From: an uncultured Porphyromonadaceae bacterium
Lineage (GTDB): Bacteria > Bacteroidota > Bacteroidia > Bacteroidales > Muribaculaceae
DNA: 7,907 bases
Direction: 5' to 3'
Assembly (NCBI GenBank): GCA_902494595.1
Contig: CABUTY010000045.1
Span: forward strand, 1 to 7,907
Numbering within the stretch: position 1 is the first letter of the stretch; every line of letters starts with the position of its first letter. The notes under the pieces are model-generated. The model did no database searches, had not been told where the DNA came from, and saw only the letters and a program-made list of their open reading frames with translations. Positions 1 to 7,627 of the stretch are shown piece after piece. The position numbers and the translations under genes were made by a program.

Positions 1-99
1 CGCAAGGAAGGCTTCATGACCCGCGACGCCCGCGAAGTGGAACGCAAGAAACCGGGTCAGCCAAAAGCTCGCAAACGCTTCCAGTTCTCCAAACGTTAA
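1..99 (+). CDS. rpsI: Small ribosomal subunit protein uS9, 3' end only
   Basis: The window opens inside this gene. Reading from base 1 gives 32 residues and a TAA stop at 97-99. The peptide contains [14 protein letters not shown] and ends KRFQFSKR, which is the conserved basic C-terminal tail of ribosomal protein S9. In the family this tail reaches into the ribosomal P site and contacts the tRNA anticodon stem-loop. The 5' part, and presumably rplM before it, lie outside the window. The gene is followed on the same strand by rpsB after about 130 bases, the usual Bacteroidetes order, so the two are likely at least partly co-transcribed. Identification is secure from the tail motif alone. Confidence 0.95.
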   Translation, partial: RKEGFMTRDAREVERKKPGQPKARKRFQFSKR

Positions 100-107
100 T
101 ATTTTTG
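100..107 (+). promoter_or_regulatory. Possible internal promoter -7 box before rpsB
   Basis: TATTTTTG matches the Bacteroidetes -7 consensus TAnnTTTG exactly and begins one base after the rpsI stop codon. I see no clear TTTG-type -33 element at the expected distance. It could start a separate rpsB-tsf transcript near base 114, but T-rich DNA matches this motif easily by chance, so it is only a candidate. Confidence 0.25.
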
Positions 108-113
108 CCACGG

Positions 114-230
114 ATTTTCCCTGTCAGGGATTATTCCAAAGCTCGTGTTTAGTATCTAAACCGCGGAGATGGCATCGTTCCCTACCCCGTGGTTGTCACA
201 ACAAAGAACGTAAACAATACAAAGAAAAGA
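114..230 (+). promoter_or_regulatory. Structured leader upstream of rpsB
   Basis: The rpsI-rpsB gap can form three local stems. TCCCT at 118-122 pairs with AGGGA at 126-130. GTTTAG at 147-152 pairs with CTAAAC at 156-161. ACCGCGG at 160-166 pairs with CCGTGGT at 187-193 with one G-U pair. The last two overlap by two bases, so both cannot form fully at once. The final 25 bases are A-rich and unstructured, as is usual before Bacteroidetes start codons. In E. coli the rpsB-tsf operon is repressed by S2 acting on the rpsB leader, so a comparable autoregulatory leader is a reasonable inference. I do not recognise a named RNA family here. Confidence 0.3.
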
Positions 231-1085
231 ATGGCAACACCCACATTCGACCAGCTTGTAGAAGCCGGATGTCACTTCGGTCACCTCAAGCGCAAATGGA
301 ATCCGGCCATGGCTCCCTATATCTTCATGGAGCGCAACGGTATCCACATCATCGACCTCTATAAGACAGCAGCCAAGATCGAGGAGGCTTCCAACGCACT
401 TCGCCAGATGGCCAAGAGCGGCAAGAAGGTACTCTTCGTAGCCACCAAGAAGCAGGCCAAAGAGGCAATCTCCGACAAAGCCAAGGCTATCGGAATGCCT
501 TTCGAAATCGAGCGGTGGCCCGGCGGCATGCTCACCAACTTCCCCACAATCCGCAAGGCCGTCAAGAAGATGACCACCATCGACAAGATGACCAAGGATG
601 GCACGTTCGACAACCTGTCGAAGCGCGAGAAGCTGCAGATTACCCGTCAGCGCGCCAAACTGGAGAAGAACCTTGGCAGCATCGCCGACCTTAACCGTCT
701 GCCGTCAGCCCTGTTTGTTGTCGATGTCATGAAGGAGCATATCGCCGTGGCCGAGGCCAAACGTCTGGGTATTCCCGTATTCGGTATTGTCGACACGAAC
801 TCTAACCCTGAGGACATAGACTTCGTGATCCCCGCCAACGATGATGCTTCGAAGAGCATCGAGGTAATCCTCGACGCCGTATGCAGCGCGATGGCCGAGG
901 GTCTGGAGGAGCGCAAGGTAGAGAAGCTCGACGCCGCCGAGAAAGACCAGGAGAACGAAGAGGCACCCGCCGCCAACAAGCGTCGCCGCGTACGCCGCAA
1001 CGATCTCCCCAAGAACGACCAGCAGCCTGTGGCCCAGGCCGCTCCCGAAGCAGCCGAGGAAAACAATGCCGAAGCAGCCGAGTAA
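231..1085 (+). CDS. rpsB: Small ribosomal subunit protein uS2
   Basis: This encodes 284 residues of ribosomal protein S2, which binds late on the back of the 30S subunit and is needed for translation initiation. The N-terminal S2 signature is at about residues 9-26 (LVEAGCHFGHLKRKWNP). The second signature is at about 158-193 (LPSALFVVDVMKE, then GIPVFGIVDTNSNPED). I chose the ATG at 231 because MATPTFDQLVEAG aligns with the S2 N terminus. An in-frame upstream ATG at 189 would add 14 residues of non-conserved leader (starting MVVTTKN). Residues from about 228 onward form a charged, low-complexity tail with a basic patch KRRRVRR at 250-256 and an Ala/Glu-rich end; longer S2 tails of this kind are familiar in Bacteroidales. 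tsf follows after 71 bases. Long open frames on the opposite strand are shadows. Confidence 0.97.
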   Translation: MATPTFDQLVEAGCHFGHLKRKWNPAMAPYIFMERNGIHIIDLYKTAAKIEEASNALRQMAKSGKKVLFVATKKQAKEAISDKAKAIGMPFEIERWPGGMLTNFPTIRKAVKKMTTIDKMTKDGTFDNLSKREKLQITRQRAKLEKNLGSIADLNRLPSALFVVDVMKEHIAVAEAKRLGIPVFGIVDTNSNPEDIDFVIPANDDASKSIEVILDAVCSAMAEGLEERKVEKLDAAEKDQENEEAPAANKRRRVRRNDLPKNDQQPVAQAAPEAAEENNAEAAE

Positions 1086-1110
1086 TTTTTAGAGTATAAT
1101 CAACACACCC

Positions 1111-1142
1111 GAAAGCCGGGCCCTCTGGCTCCGGCTTTCTTT
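1111..1142 (+). terminator. Terminator-like hairpin between rpsB and tsf (attenuator candidate)
   Basis: GAAAGCCGG at 1111-1119 pairs perfectly with CCGGCTTTC at 1131-1139. The stem continues with GCC (1120-1122) against GGC (1127-1129), leaving a CTCT loop and one bulged T. Only TTT follows at 1140-1142 before AA, so termination would be weak. That fits partial termination or RNA processing that sets rpsB and tsf output separately. The tsf ATG is 14 bases further on. Confidence 0.5.
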
Positions 1143-1156
1143 AATATAAGACCATT

Positions 1157-2149
1157 ATGGCAGTAAGCATAGAAGATATCAAGAAGCTGCGCAATCTTAC
1201 AGGCGCAGGCATGATGGACTGCAAGAACGCGTTGGCAGAGACCAACGGCGACATAGAGGCATCCATCGAGATCATACGCAAGAAGGGTCAGGCAGTTGCC
1301 GCCAAGCGTGAGGACAGGAACGCCGCCGAGGGTTGCGTGCTTGCAGGCACCAACGGCGACTTCGCCGCCATCATCGCCCTGAAATGCGAGACGGACTTCG
1401 TGGCAAAGAACGAGTCGTTCCGCGCCCTGACGAAGAAAATCCTCGACTGCGCTCTGGCAGCCAAGGCCAAGAGCCTCGACGAGGTAAAGGCCCTGCAGTA
1501 CGACGGCCGCACCATCGAGGAGCACGTCACCGACGAAATCGGCAAGACGGGCGAGAAGATGGAGCTCGGCGACTATGAGTGGATAGAGGCTCCCAGCGTA
1601 TGCAGCTACGAGCACCTCGGCAACAAGCTCGCCACCATCGTGGGCTTCAACGTAGCCGGCGTATCCACGGAAATAGGCAAGGAGGTAGCCATGCAGGTTG
1701 CCGCCATGAACCCCGTGTCGGTAAGCCGCAACGATGTTCCCAAGGAGATTGTGGACCGTGAACTTGAGATTGCCGTGGAGAAGACCAAGGAGGAGCAGAT
1801 TCGCAAGGCTTCCGAGGTAGCCCTCAAGAAGGCAGGTCTCAACCCGAACCACTTCGACTCCGAGGAGCACATCGAGTCGAACATCACCAAGGGCTGGATT
1901 ACCGCCGAGGATGCCGAGAAGGGCCGCCAGATCATGAAGGAGGCTGCCGAGGCCAAGGCTGCAAACCTCCCCGAGCAGATGATCCAGAACATCGCCAACG
2001 GCCGTCTGAACAAGTTCTTTAAGGAGAGCGTGCTCCTGGAGCAGGAATATCACCGCGACGCCAAGAAGACCGTGCAGGAGTACCTCAACGGCGAGCAGAA
2101 AGGACTTACCGTGGTAAGCTTCTGCCGCGTGAATCTCAACGCCGACTGA
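1157..2149 (+). CDS. tsf: Elongation factor Ts
   Basis: This encodes 330 residues of EF-Ts, the cytoplasmic guanine nucleotide exchange factor that releases GDP from EF-Tu. The N-terminal UBA-like domain holds the family signature LRNLTGAGMMDCKNAL at about residues 11-26. The core motif KCETDFVAKNESF follows. Its Asp80 and Phe81 sit at the same numbers as the E. coli residues that insert into EF-Tu and disturb the magnesium site. The C-terminal part contains KVDFGV-like family features only loosely, but length and overall pattern match Bacteroides EF-Ts, which is longer than the E. coli protein. The start at 1157 gives MAVSIEDIKKLR, the usual N terminus. It lies downstream of rpsB in the classical order and is followed 22 bases after the stop by a strong terminator. 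Confidence 0.97.
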   Translation: MAVSIEDIKKLRNLTGAGMMDCKNALAETNGDIEASIEIIRKKGQAVAAKREDRNAAEGCVLAGTNGDFAAIIALKCETDFVAKNESFRALTKKILDCALAAKAKSLDEVKALQYDGRTIEEHVTDEIGKTGEKMELGDYEWIEAPSVCSYEHLGNKLATIVGFNVAGVSTEIGKEVAMQVAAMNPVSVSRNDVPKEIVDRELEIAVEKTKEEQIRKASEVALKKAGLNPNHFDSEEHIESNITKGWITAEDAEKGRQIMKEAAEAKAANLPEQMIQNIANGRLNKFFKESVLLEQEYHRDAKKTVQEYLNGEQKGLTVVSFCRVNLNAD

Positions 2150-2171
2150 TTGTCATATCTCATCATAAACG

Positions 2172-2204
2172 GAAAGCGCTTCATTCGAGGCGCTTTCTTT
2201 TTTT
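2172..2204 (+). terminator. Intrinsic terminator of rpsB-tsf
   Basis: GAAAGCGC at 2172-2179 pairs with GCGCTTTC at 2190-2197. The stem can be extended by TTC against GAG (one U-G pair) to leave an ATTC loop. Seven T residues follow at 2198-2204. This is a strong rho-independent terminator. Read from the other strand the hairpin has only a weak T tract, so it may stop the convergent helicase transcript less efficiently. Confidence 0.9.
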
Positions 2205-2219
2205 GGCTGGCGGGATTTG

Positions 2220-2260
2220 ACGGGGATTTACCGCGAGCTTCCGCTCGCGGCACAGCGGCT
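2220..2260 (+). repeat. REP-like palindromic repeat, copy A
   Basis: CCGCGAGC at 2231-2238 and GCTCGCGG at 2243-2250 form a perfect 8-bp stem around a TTCC loop. The unit resembles a second one at 7493-7510. The two share the CGCGA-C-TTCC-G-TCGCG core, a preceding GACGGG stretch, a TA just before the stem, and a following CAC(A/G)GC(G/A)GCT that matches at 8 of 10 bases. It lies just past the tsf terminator in a convergent gap, a typical position for repetitive extragenic palindromes. It has no T tract, so it is unlikely to be a terminator. Confidence 0.6.
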
Positions 2261-2288
2261 GAAGCGGCGACTGGGGCGGCGGCTGGGA
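2253..2288 (+). repeat. Three degenerate 12-base GC-rich tandem units
   Basis: The stretch splits into CAGCGGCTGAAG, CGGCGACTGGGG and CGGCGGCTGGGA. Units two and three agree at 10 of 12 bases, one and three at 8 of 12. It overlaps the 3' end of REP-like copy A and ends 20 bases from the helicase stop codon. It could be slippage-derived spacer DNA; no function is evident. Confidence 0.3.
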
Positions 2289-2308
2289 TGCTCTATTTGA
2301 TTGCGGGC

Positions 2309-3700
2309 TCAGCGGACGGGGAAGGGCGGGTCGATGAAGAATATTTTTTCGGTGGCGCGGGTGATGGCGGTGTATGCCCAGCGGTAGAAGTCGTCGTCGA
2401 GGGCGTCGGGGTCGATGCCGGCCATGTCGATATATACGTGTCGCCACTGGCCGCCTTGCGCCTTGTGGCACGTGACGCAATAGGCGTACTTGGCCTGGAG
2501 GGCATTGTAATAGGGACTGTTGAGCACGGCAGCCCATTTCTCGGAGAAGACGCCTTCAGCTTCGTTGGCGATGATGCGGCCGAAGCGTTCCATCTCCTCG
2601 CGGGGCAGCGCCGGCCCCTTGGCCATAAGACTGCGGAGCATCAGCAGCGCGTTCACCAGACGTCCGTTGCCGAAGTCGAGCTCCACCTCCGTGAAATATC
2701 TGCCATAGGCCTTCTCGGTACTTCCCGTCCATGTCACCTCGGCCATGTCGCCGTTGGCTATCAGTCCACCCTTGTTGCCCTGCTGCCGGCCCCAGAAATA
2801 ATCGTTTTTGGCAATCACTATGCGGTCGCCGCGTTCCAGCGGCTCCTCGGCATAGAACACCATGGAGCGTATGGCCTTGTTGAACTCGTTTGCGCGCCAG
2901 TTGGCGCGGGTTATGATGATGGTGTCGTCGCGTCCCACGGCGGCATACGAGTCGGCGAGCACATCGGGGAGGTCACGCCCCGAGACCACATTGACATCGT
3001 CGTAGCCCTCGGCGTCGATATGCGGGTCTATGCGATGCTCGGGATGGAGGAGCCAGTGGCGCAGCATGGTGGCGTTGTGTATGATGCCGCTGTCGAGACC
3101 TTGCCGCATAGGAATCTCGAGGACGTGACAGCATGGTTTCAGGCCCATGGCGGCGAGACGTTCCGGGCGCATGGCATTAGCCTGACGTTGACCCACGGGG
3201 GGAAGCTGCGCCTCGTCGCCCATCATGAGGATGCGGCAGCCGGGAGAGGAATATACATGCCTCACGAGCTGATTGAGGAGCGATGAGGGGTTGTTGGCGC
3301 CCGCGTCGGCAATCATGGAAGCCTCGTCGACCACGAAAAGGGTGTCGCGGAGCTGGTTGGGAGCTGTCACATACCTCGCGCCAGAGGGGTCGGCGGGGTC
3401 GGGACGGAATAGGCGGCGGTGAATGGTGCCGGCAGGGTGTGCGGAGAGACCGGAGGCCACCTGTGCGCCGCGACCCGTGGGCGACAGCACCACAACACGC
3501 CGCTTCATGCTCTCCAGGGCCTTCACCAACGCCCCGACGAGCGAAGTCTTGCCCGTGCCGGCATACCCGTTGAGCACGAAGATACCTGCCGGATCTTCAG
3601 AGGCCACAAACCTCGACATGGCCCCCAATGCCTCTTCCTGCTCCGGCAGCGGATCGAACGGCAACGCCATCAGCGCACGTCTGTAGATTTCATTTTCCAT
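2309..3700 (-). CDS. RecD/Pif1/Dda-like SF1B DNA helicase (AAA family ATPase)
   Basis: This encodes 463 residues. Helicase motifs occur in order: a Q-like PEQEEAL at 19-25; Walker A GYAGTGKTS at 45-53; LSPTGRGAQ at 72-80; Walker B VVDEASM at 123-129; motif III GDEAQLPPVG at 161-170; MRQ at 198-200; a C-terminal UvrD_C_2-like motif V CVTCHKAQGGQW at 408-419; and motif VI YTAITRATEKI at 443-453. These mark an ATP-driven 5'-to-3' SF1B helicase, probably acting in DNA repair or replication; the exact role and partner are unknown. No nuclease domain or RecBC-like partner is visible, so the name recD is not justified. Stand-alone proteins of this length and type are common in Bacteroidales. The gene converges on tsf and diverges from eno. 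The start at 3700 gives MENEIYRRALMALPF and leaves the complete motif set; Met11 is an alternative. Confidence 0.9.
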   Translation of the reverse strand: MENEIYRRALMALPFDPLPEQEEALGAMSRFVASEDPAGIFVLNGYAGTGKTSLVGALVKALESMKRRVVVLSPTGRGAQVASGLSAHPAGTIHRRLFRPDPADPSGARYVTAPNQLRDTLFVVDEASMIADAGANNPSSLLNQLVRHVYSSPGCRILMMGDEAQLPPVGQRQANAMRPERLAAMGLKPCCHVLEIPMRQGLDSGIIHNATMLRHWLLHPEHRIDPHIDAEGYDDVNVVSGRDLPDVLADSYAAVGRDDTIIITRANWRANEFNKAIRSMVFYAEEPLERGDRIVIAKNDYFWGRQQGNKGGLIANGDMAEVTWTGSTEKAYGRYFTEVELDFGNGRLVNALLMLRSLMAKGPALPREEMERFGRIIANEAEGVFSEKWAAVLNSPYYNALQAKYAYCVTCHKAQGGQWRHVYIDMAGIDPDALDDDFYRWAYTAITRATEKIFFIDPPFPVR

Positions 3701-3773
3701 CCCCGTATATGAAATAACTTTAAATCAGTCCAAAAAATGGTAATTGCATACCTATGGATTGAGAAAAATTTAG

Positions 3774-3781
3774 TAATTTTG
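3774..3781 (+). promoter_or_regulatory. Probable -7 box of the eno promoter
   Basis: TAATTTTG matches the Bacteroidetes TAnnTTTG consensus. It sits 146 bases before the eno start, in an AT-rich divergent gap. No well-spaced TTTG -33 element is seen: the nearest TTG triplets are 12 and 27 bases upstream of the box. Transcription would begin near 3788. I found no clear box for the divergent helicase gene in the same gap. Confidence 0.45.
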
Positions 3782-3787
3782 CGTTTT

Positions 3788-5214
<1,427 letters not shown>

Positions 5215-5237
5215 TCGGCGGCTCTGATCAGCCACAC

Positions 5238-5271
5238 AGGGAAGGCACCTCCGGTGCTTTCCCTATTTTTT
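5238..5271 (+). terminator. Intrinsic terminator of eno
   Basis: AGGGAA at 5238-5243 pairs with TTCCCT at 5259-5264. A G-U pair follows, then GCACC at 5245-5249 pairs with GGTGC at 5253-5257, leaving a TCC loop. Six T residues follow at 5266-5271. This 12-bp stem ends the eno transcript 24 bases after the stop codon. Confidence 0.92.
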
Positions 5272-5310
5272 ATCGGGATTTATCGGGTTTAATCGGGTTT
5301 AAACGAGATT
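5271..5310 (+). repeat. Four degenerate 10-base tandem repeats
   Basis: The units are TATCGGGATT, TATCGGGTTT, AATCGGGTTT and AAACGAGATT. The first three share ATCGGG followed by an AT-rich tail; the fourth is more diverged. The 10-base period is close to one helical turn, so the ATCGGG cores face the same side of the DNA. The array lies between the eno terminator and the lipoprotein promoter and could be a regulator-binding array or simple slippage. Confidence 0.5.
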
Positions 5311-5321
5311 AATCTCGAGAT
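5304..5321. promoter_or_regulatory. Nested perfect palindromes upstream of the lipoprotein promoter
   Basis: CGAGATTAATCTCG at 5304-5317 is a perfect 14-base palindrome. It overlaps a second perfect 10-base palindrome, ATCTCGAGAT, at 5312-5321. It begins in the last 10-base unit and ends about 33 bases before the -33 element. A dimeric regulator could bind here. No T tract follows, so it is not a terminator. Confidence 0.35.
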
Positions 5322-5354
5322 GGAGCGACATGAACAGGATTTTTTCTGATTTTA

Positions 5355-5386
5355 TTTGCGCGGGTTGATTATTCTTCGTAATTTTG
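5355..5386 (+). promoter_or_regulatory. Promoter of the fimbrillin-like lipoprotein gene
   Basis: TTTG at 5355-5358 (-33) and TAATTTTG at 5379-5386 (-7) are separated by 20 bases. This fits the primary sigma-factor consensus of Bacteroidetes, TTTG-N19-21-TAnnTTTG. Transcription should start near 5392, giving a leader of about 78 bases that contains a small hairpin (TAGGC at 5404-5408 with GCCTA at 5413-5417). It is the best promoter match in the window. Confidence 0.7.
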
Positions 5387-5469
5387 CATCATTGCAACTT
5401 TTATAGGCATTAGCCTAAGACAGCAAAAACTGAACATAATACTTAATACAGCAATAATTACATTAACTC

Positions 5470-7407
5470 ATGAAAAAGATTCTTGTAATAAGTGCGGCGA
5501 CCGCTATGTTGGGGATGATGTCGTGCAGCAAGGAGGAGATGCCGATGCCCGGTGGCAACGGCAACATCAACTTCACCGTGACCATTCCCGGGAATATGGG
5601 CACCCGTGCCTTCGAGAGCGGTCTGGTGGCCAACGACCTCCAGATGGCGGTTTACGACGCCGCTACCGGCGACCTCGTAGTGGTTCCCGCAGAACAGAAA
5701 TTCAGCGACACTCCCGAAGGCTCGCTGACAACCAACGTATCCATAAACCTTGCCTCGGGACGCAGCTATAAGATAGCTTTCTTCGCTCAGAACAAGGCTT
5801 CCAACGGCTATACCTTCAGTCCTGACAATAAGACCATCACGGTGAACTATGCCAATATGGCCACCAACTACAACACCGAGGTCTTCGACTGCTTCTACAC
5901 TCTTTATGAGACGGGCGAAGTGACGGGCGCCCTTTCCGACAATATCGAGCTCACCCGTCCGGTGGCACAGGTAAACTGGGGAACCTCCGACCTTGCCGAC
6001 GCTGTTGTCACCGACAAGAATGCCTACGGCGAGAATGCCGCCAGTCTGGTGACGAAGGTCAGCACGAAAGCCTACACCACGTTCGACATGCTGACAAGCG
6101 ATGTCACCGGCGAGGCCACGGATGTGACGTTCCCCTATCTGGCACGCCCCGACGCTTCAGCCGACTATCCTGTAGAGCCTACCAAATACAAGTATGTGTC
6201 GATGCAGTATCTTCTGGTGCCTGCCAAGTCGTCGGTACTCGACATAACGCTCGAGGCCTCCAACAGCGCAAGCGCCACCAAGGCTATGGCCACGGTAACG
6301 GTGGCCAACGCTCCGGTACAGGCCAACTACCGCACCAACATCTACGGCGCACTCCTGACCAACCCCTACGACTTCACGGTTACCAAGAACAAGGAATGGG
6401 GCGGCAACAACAACTGGCCCGTAGTTCCTACGGAAATCAAGACAAACGAGGAGCTTATCACTGCCCTTCAGAATGGCGGCAACTTCATCATCCCGGAAGA
6501 TGCCGACGTAAGCATGCCCACGATTTCCGAGACAGTGAAAATCGACAAGCCGACCAAGCTGCAGGTTGAAGGCAAGATGACTCTGCCCGTACTTCACGAC
6601 GGCACAGTCAACGAGCGCAACCTGAAAGTTGTGACCGTCAACAGCAACCTGTTCCTGACCGGCGGCGGTACTATTGAAGCTGACGGCGGCGACATGATGT
6701 TCAACGTCAACTACAATAACGGCCAGCTTGACATCGACGGCGTAAACATCAAATATACCTGTACGAGCAATTCCAACCGTGCCGTGATCAATACAGGCAA
6801 GAAACCTACCACCGTCAAGAACAGCACCATCACCGCCAACTGCATGGCCGTCAGACACAACAGCTCCGGCAAGCTCACGATGGATAACTGCATACTCAAC
6901 GTGAACCGGAAAGATGCCAGCGACACAGGCATGTGGGAAGCTCTCTTCTCGAGAGGCAACATCAACCTGACAGGCGTTACAATCAACAGTCAGGTACGTG
7001 GTCTGGAAATCACCGCCAGCATGGACACTCCCTTTGAGGCCATGCTCAAAGATTGCGATTTCTATGCCGAAAGTGAACGTGTGCTGTATGTTGAATCGGC
7101 ATGGACTGAAGGTTCCAAGCTGACAATCGACGGCGGCAAGTATTCCTGCAAGAAAACAGAATGGACATACGACAGATATGGCTATCCCGTAAGTCCTATC
7201 ACCTTCGACAACAACAAGAGCGGAAAGAAATTCGACTGCAACATCATCTCGGGCGACTTCGTGACGCAGCCTTACGGCTTTTTGAGCGGCACATGGCCCG
7301 ACTGGACTATTGACGATGTGTCGGTTTACCTCGCACCCGGCTCGGAATGGGAAGCTATCGACGTAACAACGCCTCACGTATACAAGTGGCGTGCTGTGAA
7401 GAAATAA
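5470..7407 (+). CDS. Fimbrillin/DUF6562-like surface lipoprotein with a beta-helix-like C-terminal region
   Basis: This encodes 645 residues. The N terminus MKKILVISAATAMLG is a lipoprotein signal peptide with lipobox MMSC, so Cys19 should be lipidated and SKEE follows. Residues about 30-310 resemble fimbrillin-type (DUF6562-like) domains of Bacteroidales: strand INFTVTIP, the GTRAF motif at 44-48, AVYDAATG at 60-67, ELTRPVAQVNW at 160-170, and YVSMQYLLVPA at 242-252. Residues about 320-620 are rich in short strands with Asn, Gly and Thr turns (LTGGGTIEADGG, LDIDGVNIKYT, LTIDGGKYS), suggesting a right-handed parallel beta-helix. Such proteins are exported and exposed on the cell surface; whether this one is a pilus subunit, a tip protein or an adhesin cannot be told. 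No fimbrial partner genes are in the window. The start at 5470 is set by the signal peptide. It has its own promoter and terminator. Confidence 0.82.
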   Translation: MKKILVISAATAMLGMMSCSKEEMPMPGGNGNINFTVTIPGNMGTRAFESGLVANDLQMAVYDAATGDLVVVPAEQKFSDTPEGSLTTNVSINLASGRSYKIAFFAQNKASNGYTFSPDNKTITVNYANMATNYNTEVFDCFYTLYETGEVTGALSDNIELTRPVAQVNWGTSDLADAVVTDKNAYGENAASLVTKVSTKAYTTFDMLTSDVTGEATDVTFPYLARPDASADYPVEPTKYKYVSMQYLLVPAKSSVLDITLEASNSASATKAMATVTVANAPVQANYRTNIYGALLTNPYDFTVTKNKEWGGNNNWPVVPTEIKTNEELITALQNGGNFIIPEDADVSMPTISETVKIDKPTKLQVEGKMTLPVLHDGTVNERNLKVVTVNSNLFLTGGGTIEADGGDMMFNVNYNNGQLDIDGVNIKYTCTSNSNRAVINTGKKPTTVKNSTITANCMAVRHNSSGKLTMDNCILNVNRKDASDTGMWEALFSRGNINLTGVTINSQVRGLEITASMDTPFEAMLKDCDFYAESERVLYVESAWTEGSKLTIDGGKYSCKKTEWTYDRYGYPVSPITFDNNKSGKKFDCNIISGDFVTQPYGFLSGTWPDWTIDDVSVYLAPGSEWEAIDVTTPHVYKWRAVKK

Positions 7408-7409
7408 TA

Positions 7410-7422
7410 CCGGCTACGCCGG
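7410..7422 (+). other. Small hairpin directly after the lipoprotein stop codon
   Basis: CCGGC at 7410-7414 pairs with GCCGG at 7418-7422 around a TAC loop, two bases after the TAA. It is not followed by T residues. It may protect the 3' end of the message or pause the polymerase before the terminator just downstream. Confidence 0.4.
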
Positions 7423-7431
7423 CCTGAATTT

Positions 7432-7462
7432 AAAGAAACGCCCGCACGGGCGTTTCTTTTTT
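7432..7462 (+). terminator. Intrinsic terminator of the lipoprotein gene
   Basis: AAAGAAACGCCC at 7432-7443 pairs perfectly with GGGCGTTTCTTT at 7448-7459 around a GCAC loop. The T tract covers 7457-7462. It is a strong rho-independent terminator beginning 25 bases after the stop codon. Confidence 0.92.
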
Positions 7463-7477
7463 GTAGGCAGCAAGGGC

Positions 7478-7520
7478 GACGGGCAGGGGTAACGCGAACT
7501 TCCGTTCGCGTCACGGCAGC
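7478..7520 (+). repeat. REP-like palindromic repeat, copy B
   Basis: ACGCGAAC at 7492-7499 and GTTCGCGT at 7504-7511 form a perfect 8-bp stem around the same TTCC loop as the unit at 2231-2250. The stem differs from that copy at two base pairs, and both partners change together (C-G to A-T at the base, G-C to A-T near the loop). The following CACGGCAGCT also matches copy A at 8 of 10 bases. Like copy A it lies just past an intrinsic terminator. Confidence 0.6.
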
Positions 7521-7563
7521 TCATTAATTTAAGAATCGAATCTTATATTTTAAAAATATTTAT

Positions 7564-7571
7564 TAACTTTG
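7564..7571 (+). promoter_or_regulatory. Candidate -7 promoter box
   Basis: TAACTTTG matches TAnnTTTG, with very AT-rich DNA upstream but no clear TTTG -33 element. Transcription would start near 7578 and run through the hairpin at 7582-7609 and toward the inverted repeat. It could serve a small RNA or a gene beyond the window. Confidence 0.35.
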
Positions 7572-7581
7572 TCGGGGAATG

Positions 7582-7611
7582 AAGCTGTATAGAGCGTGCT
7601 CTGAAGCTTTT
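7582..7611 (+). other. Two-part stem-loop after the candidate promoter
   Basis: AAGCT at 7582-7586 pairs with AGCTT at 7605-7609, and AGAGC at 7591-7595 pairs with GCTCT at 7598-7602, with a small internal loop between. Only four T residues lie at its 3' edge (7608-7611). It would be at the very 5' end of a transcript from the box at 7564-7571. Confidence 0.4.
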
Positions 7612-7627
7612 AAGGCAGGTTCTATAA

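Noticed and set aside
189..230. Upstream ATG extending rpsB by 14 residues
   Set aside because: The added residues are not part of S2, and the ATG at 231 gives the expected N terminus after an A-rich start region.
1100..2053. 317-codon minus-strand frame opposite tsf
   Set aside because: It is a shadow of the conserved EF-Ts gene and has a Leu/Gly/Val-rich composition typical of antisense translation.
2150..3286. 378-codon plus-strand frame opposite the helicase
   Set aside because: The minus-strand frame carries all SF1B helicase motifs. The plus-strand frame begins inside the tsf terminator region and reads through the REP-like repeat.
5271..5310. CRISPR-like array
   Set aside because: The units are only 10 bases with no spacers, and no cas genes are in the window.
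6157..7377. 406-codon open frame on the minus strand within the lipoprotein gene
   Set aside because: It is antisense to an intact gene with signal peptide and promoter, and its translation shows no recognisable domain.
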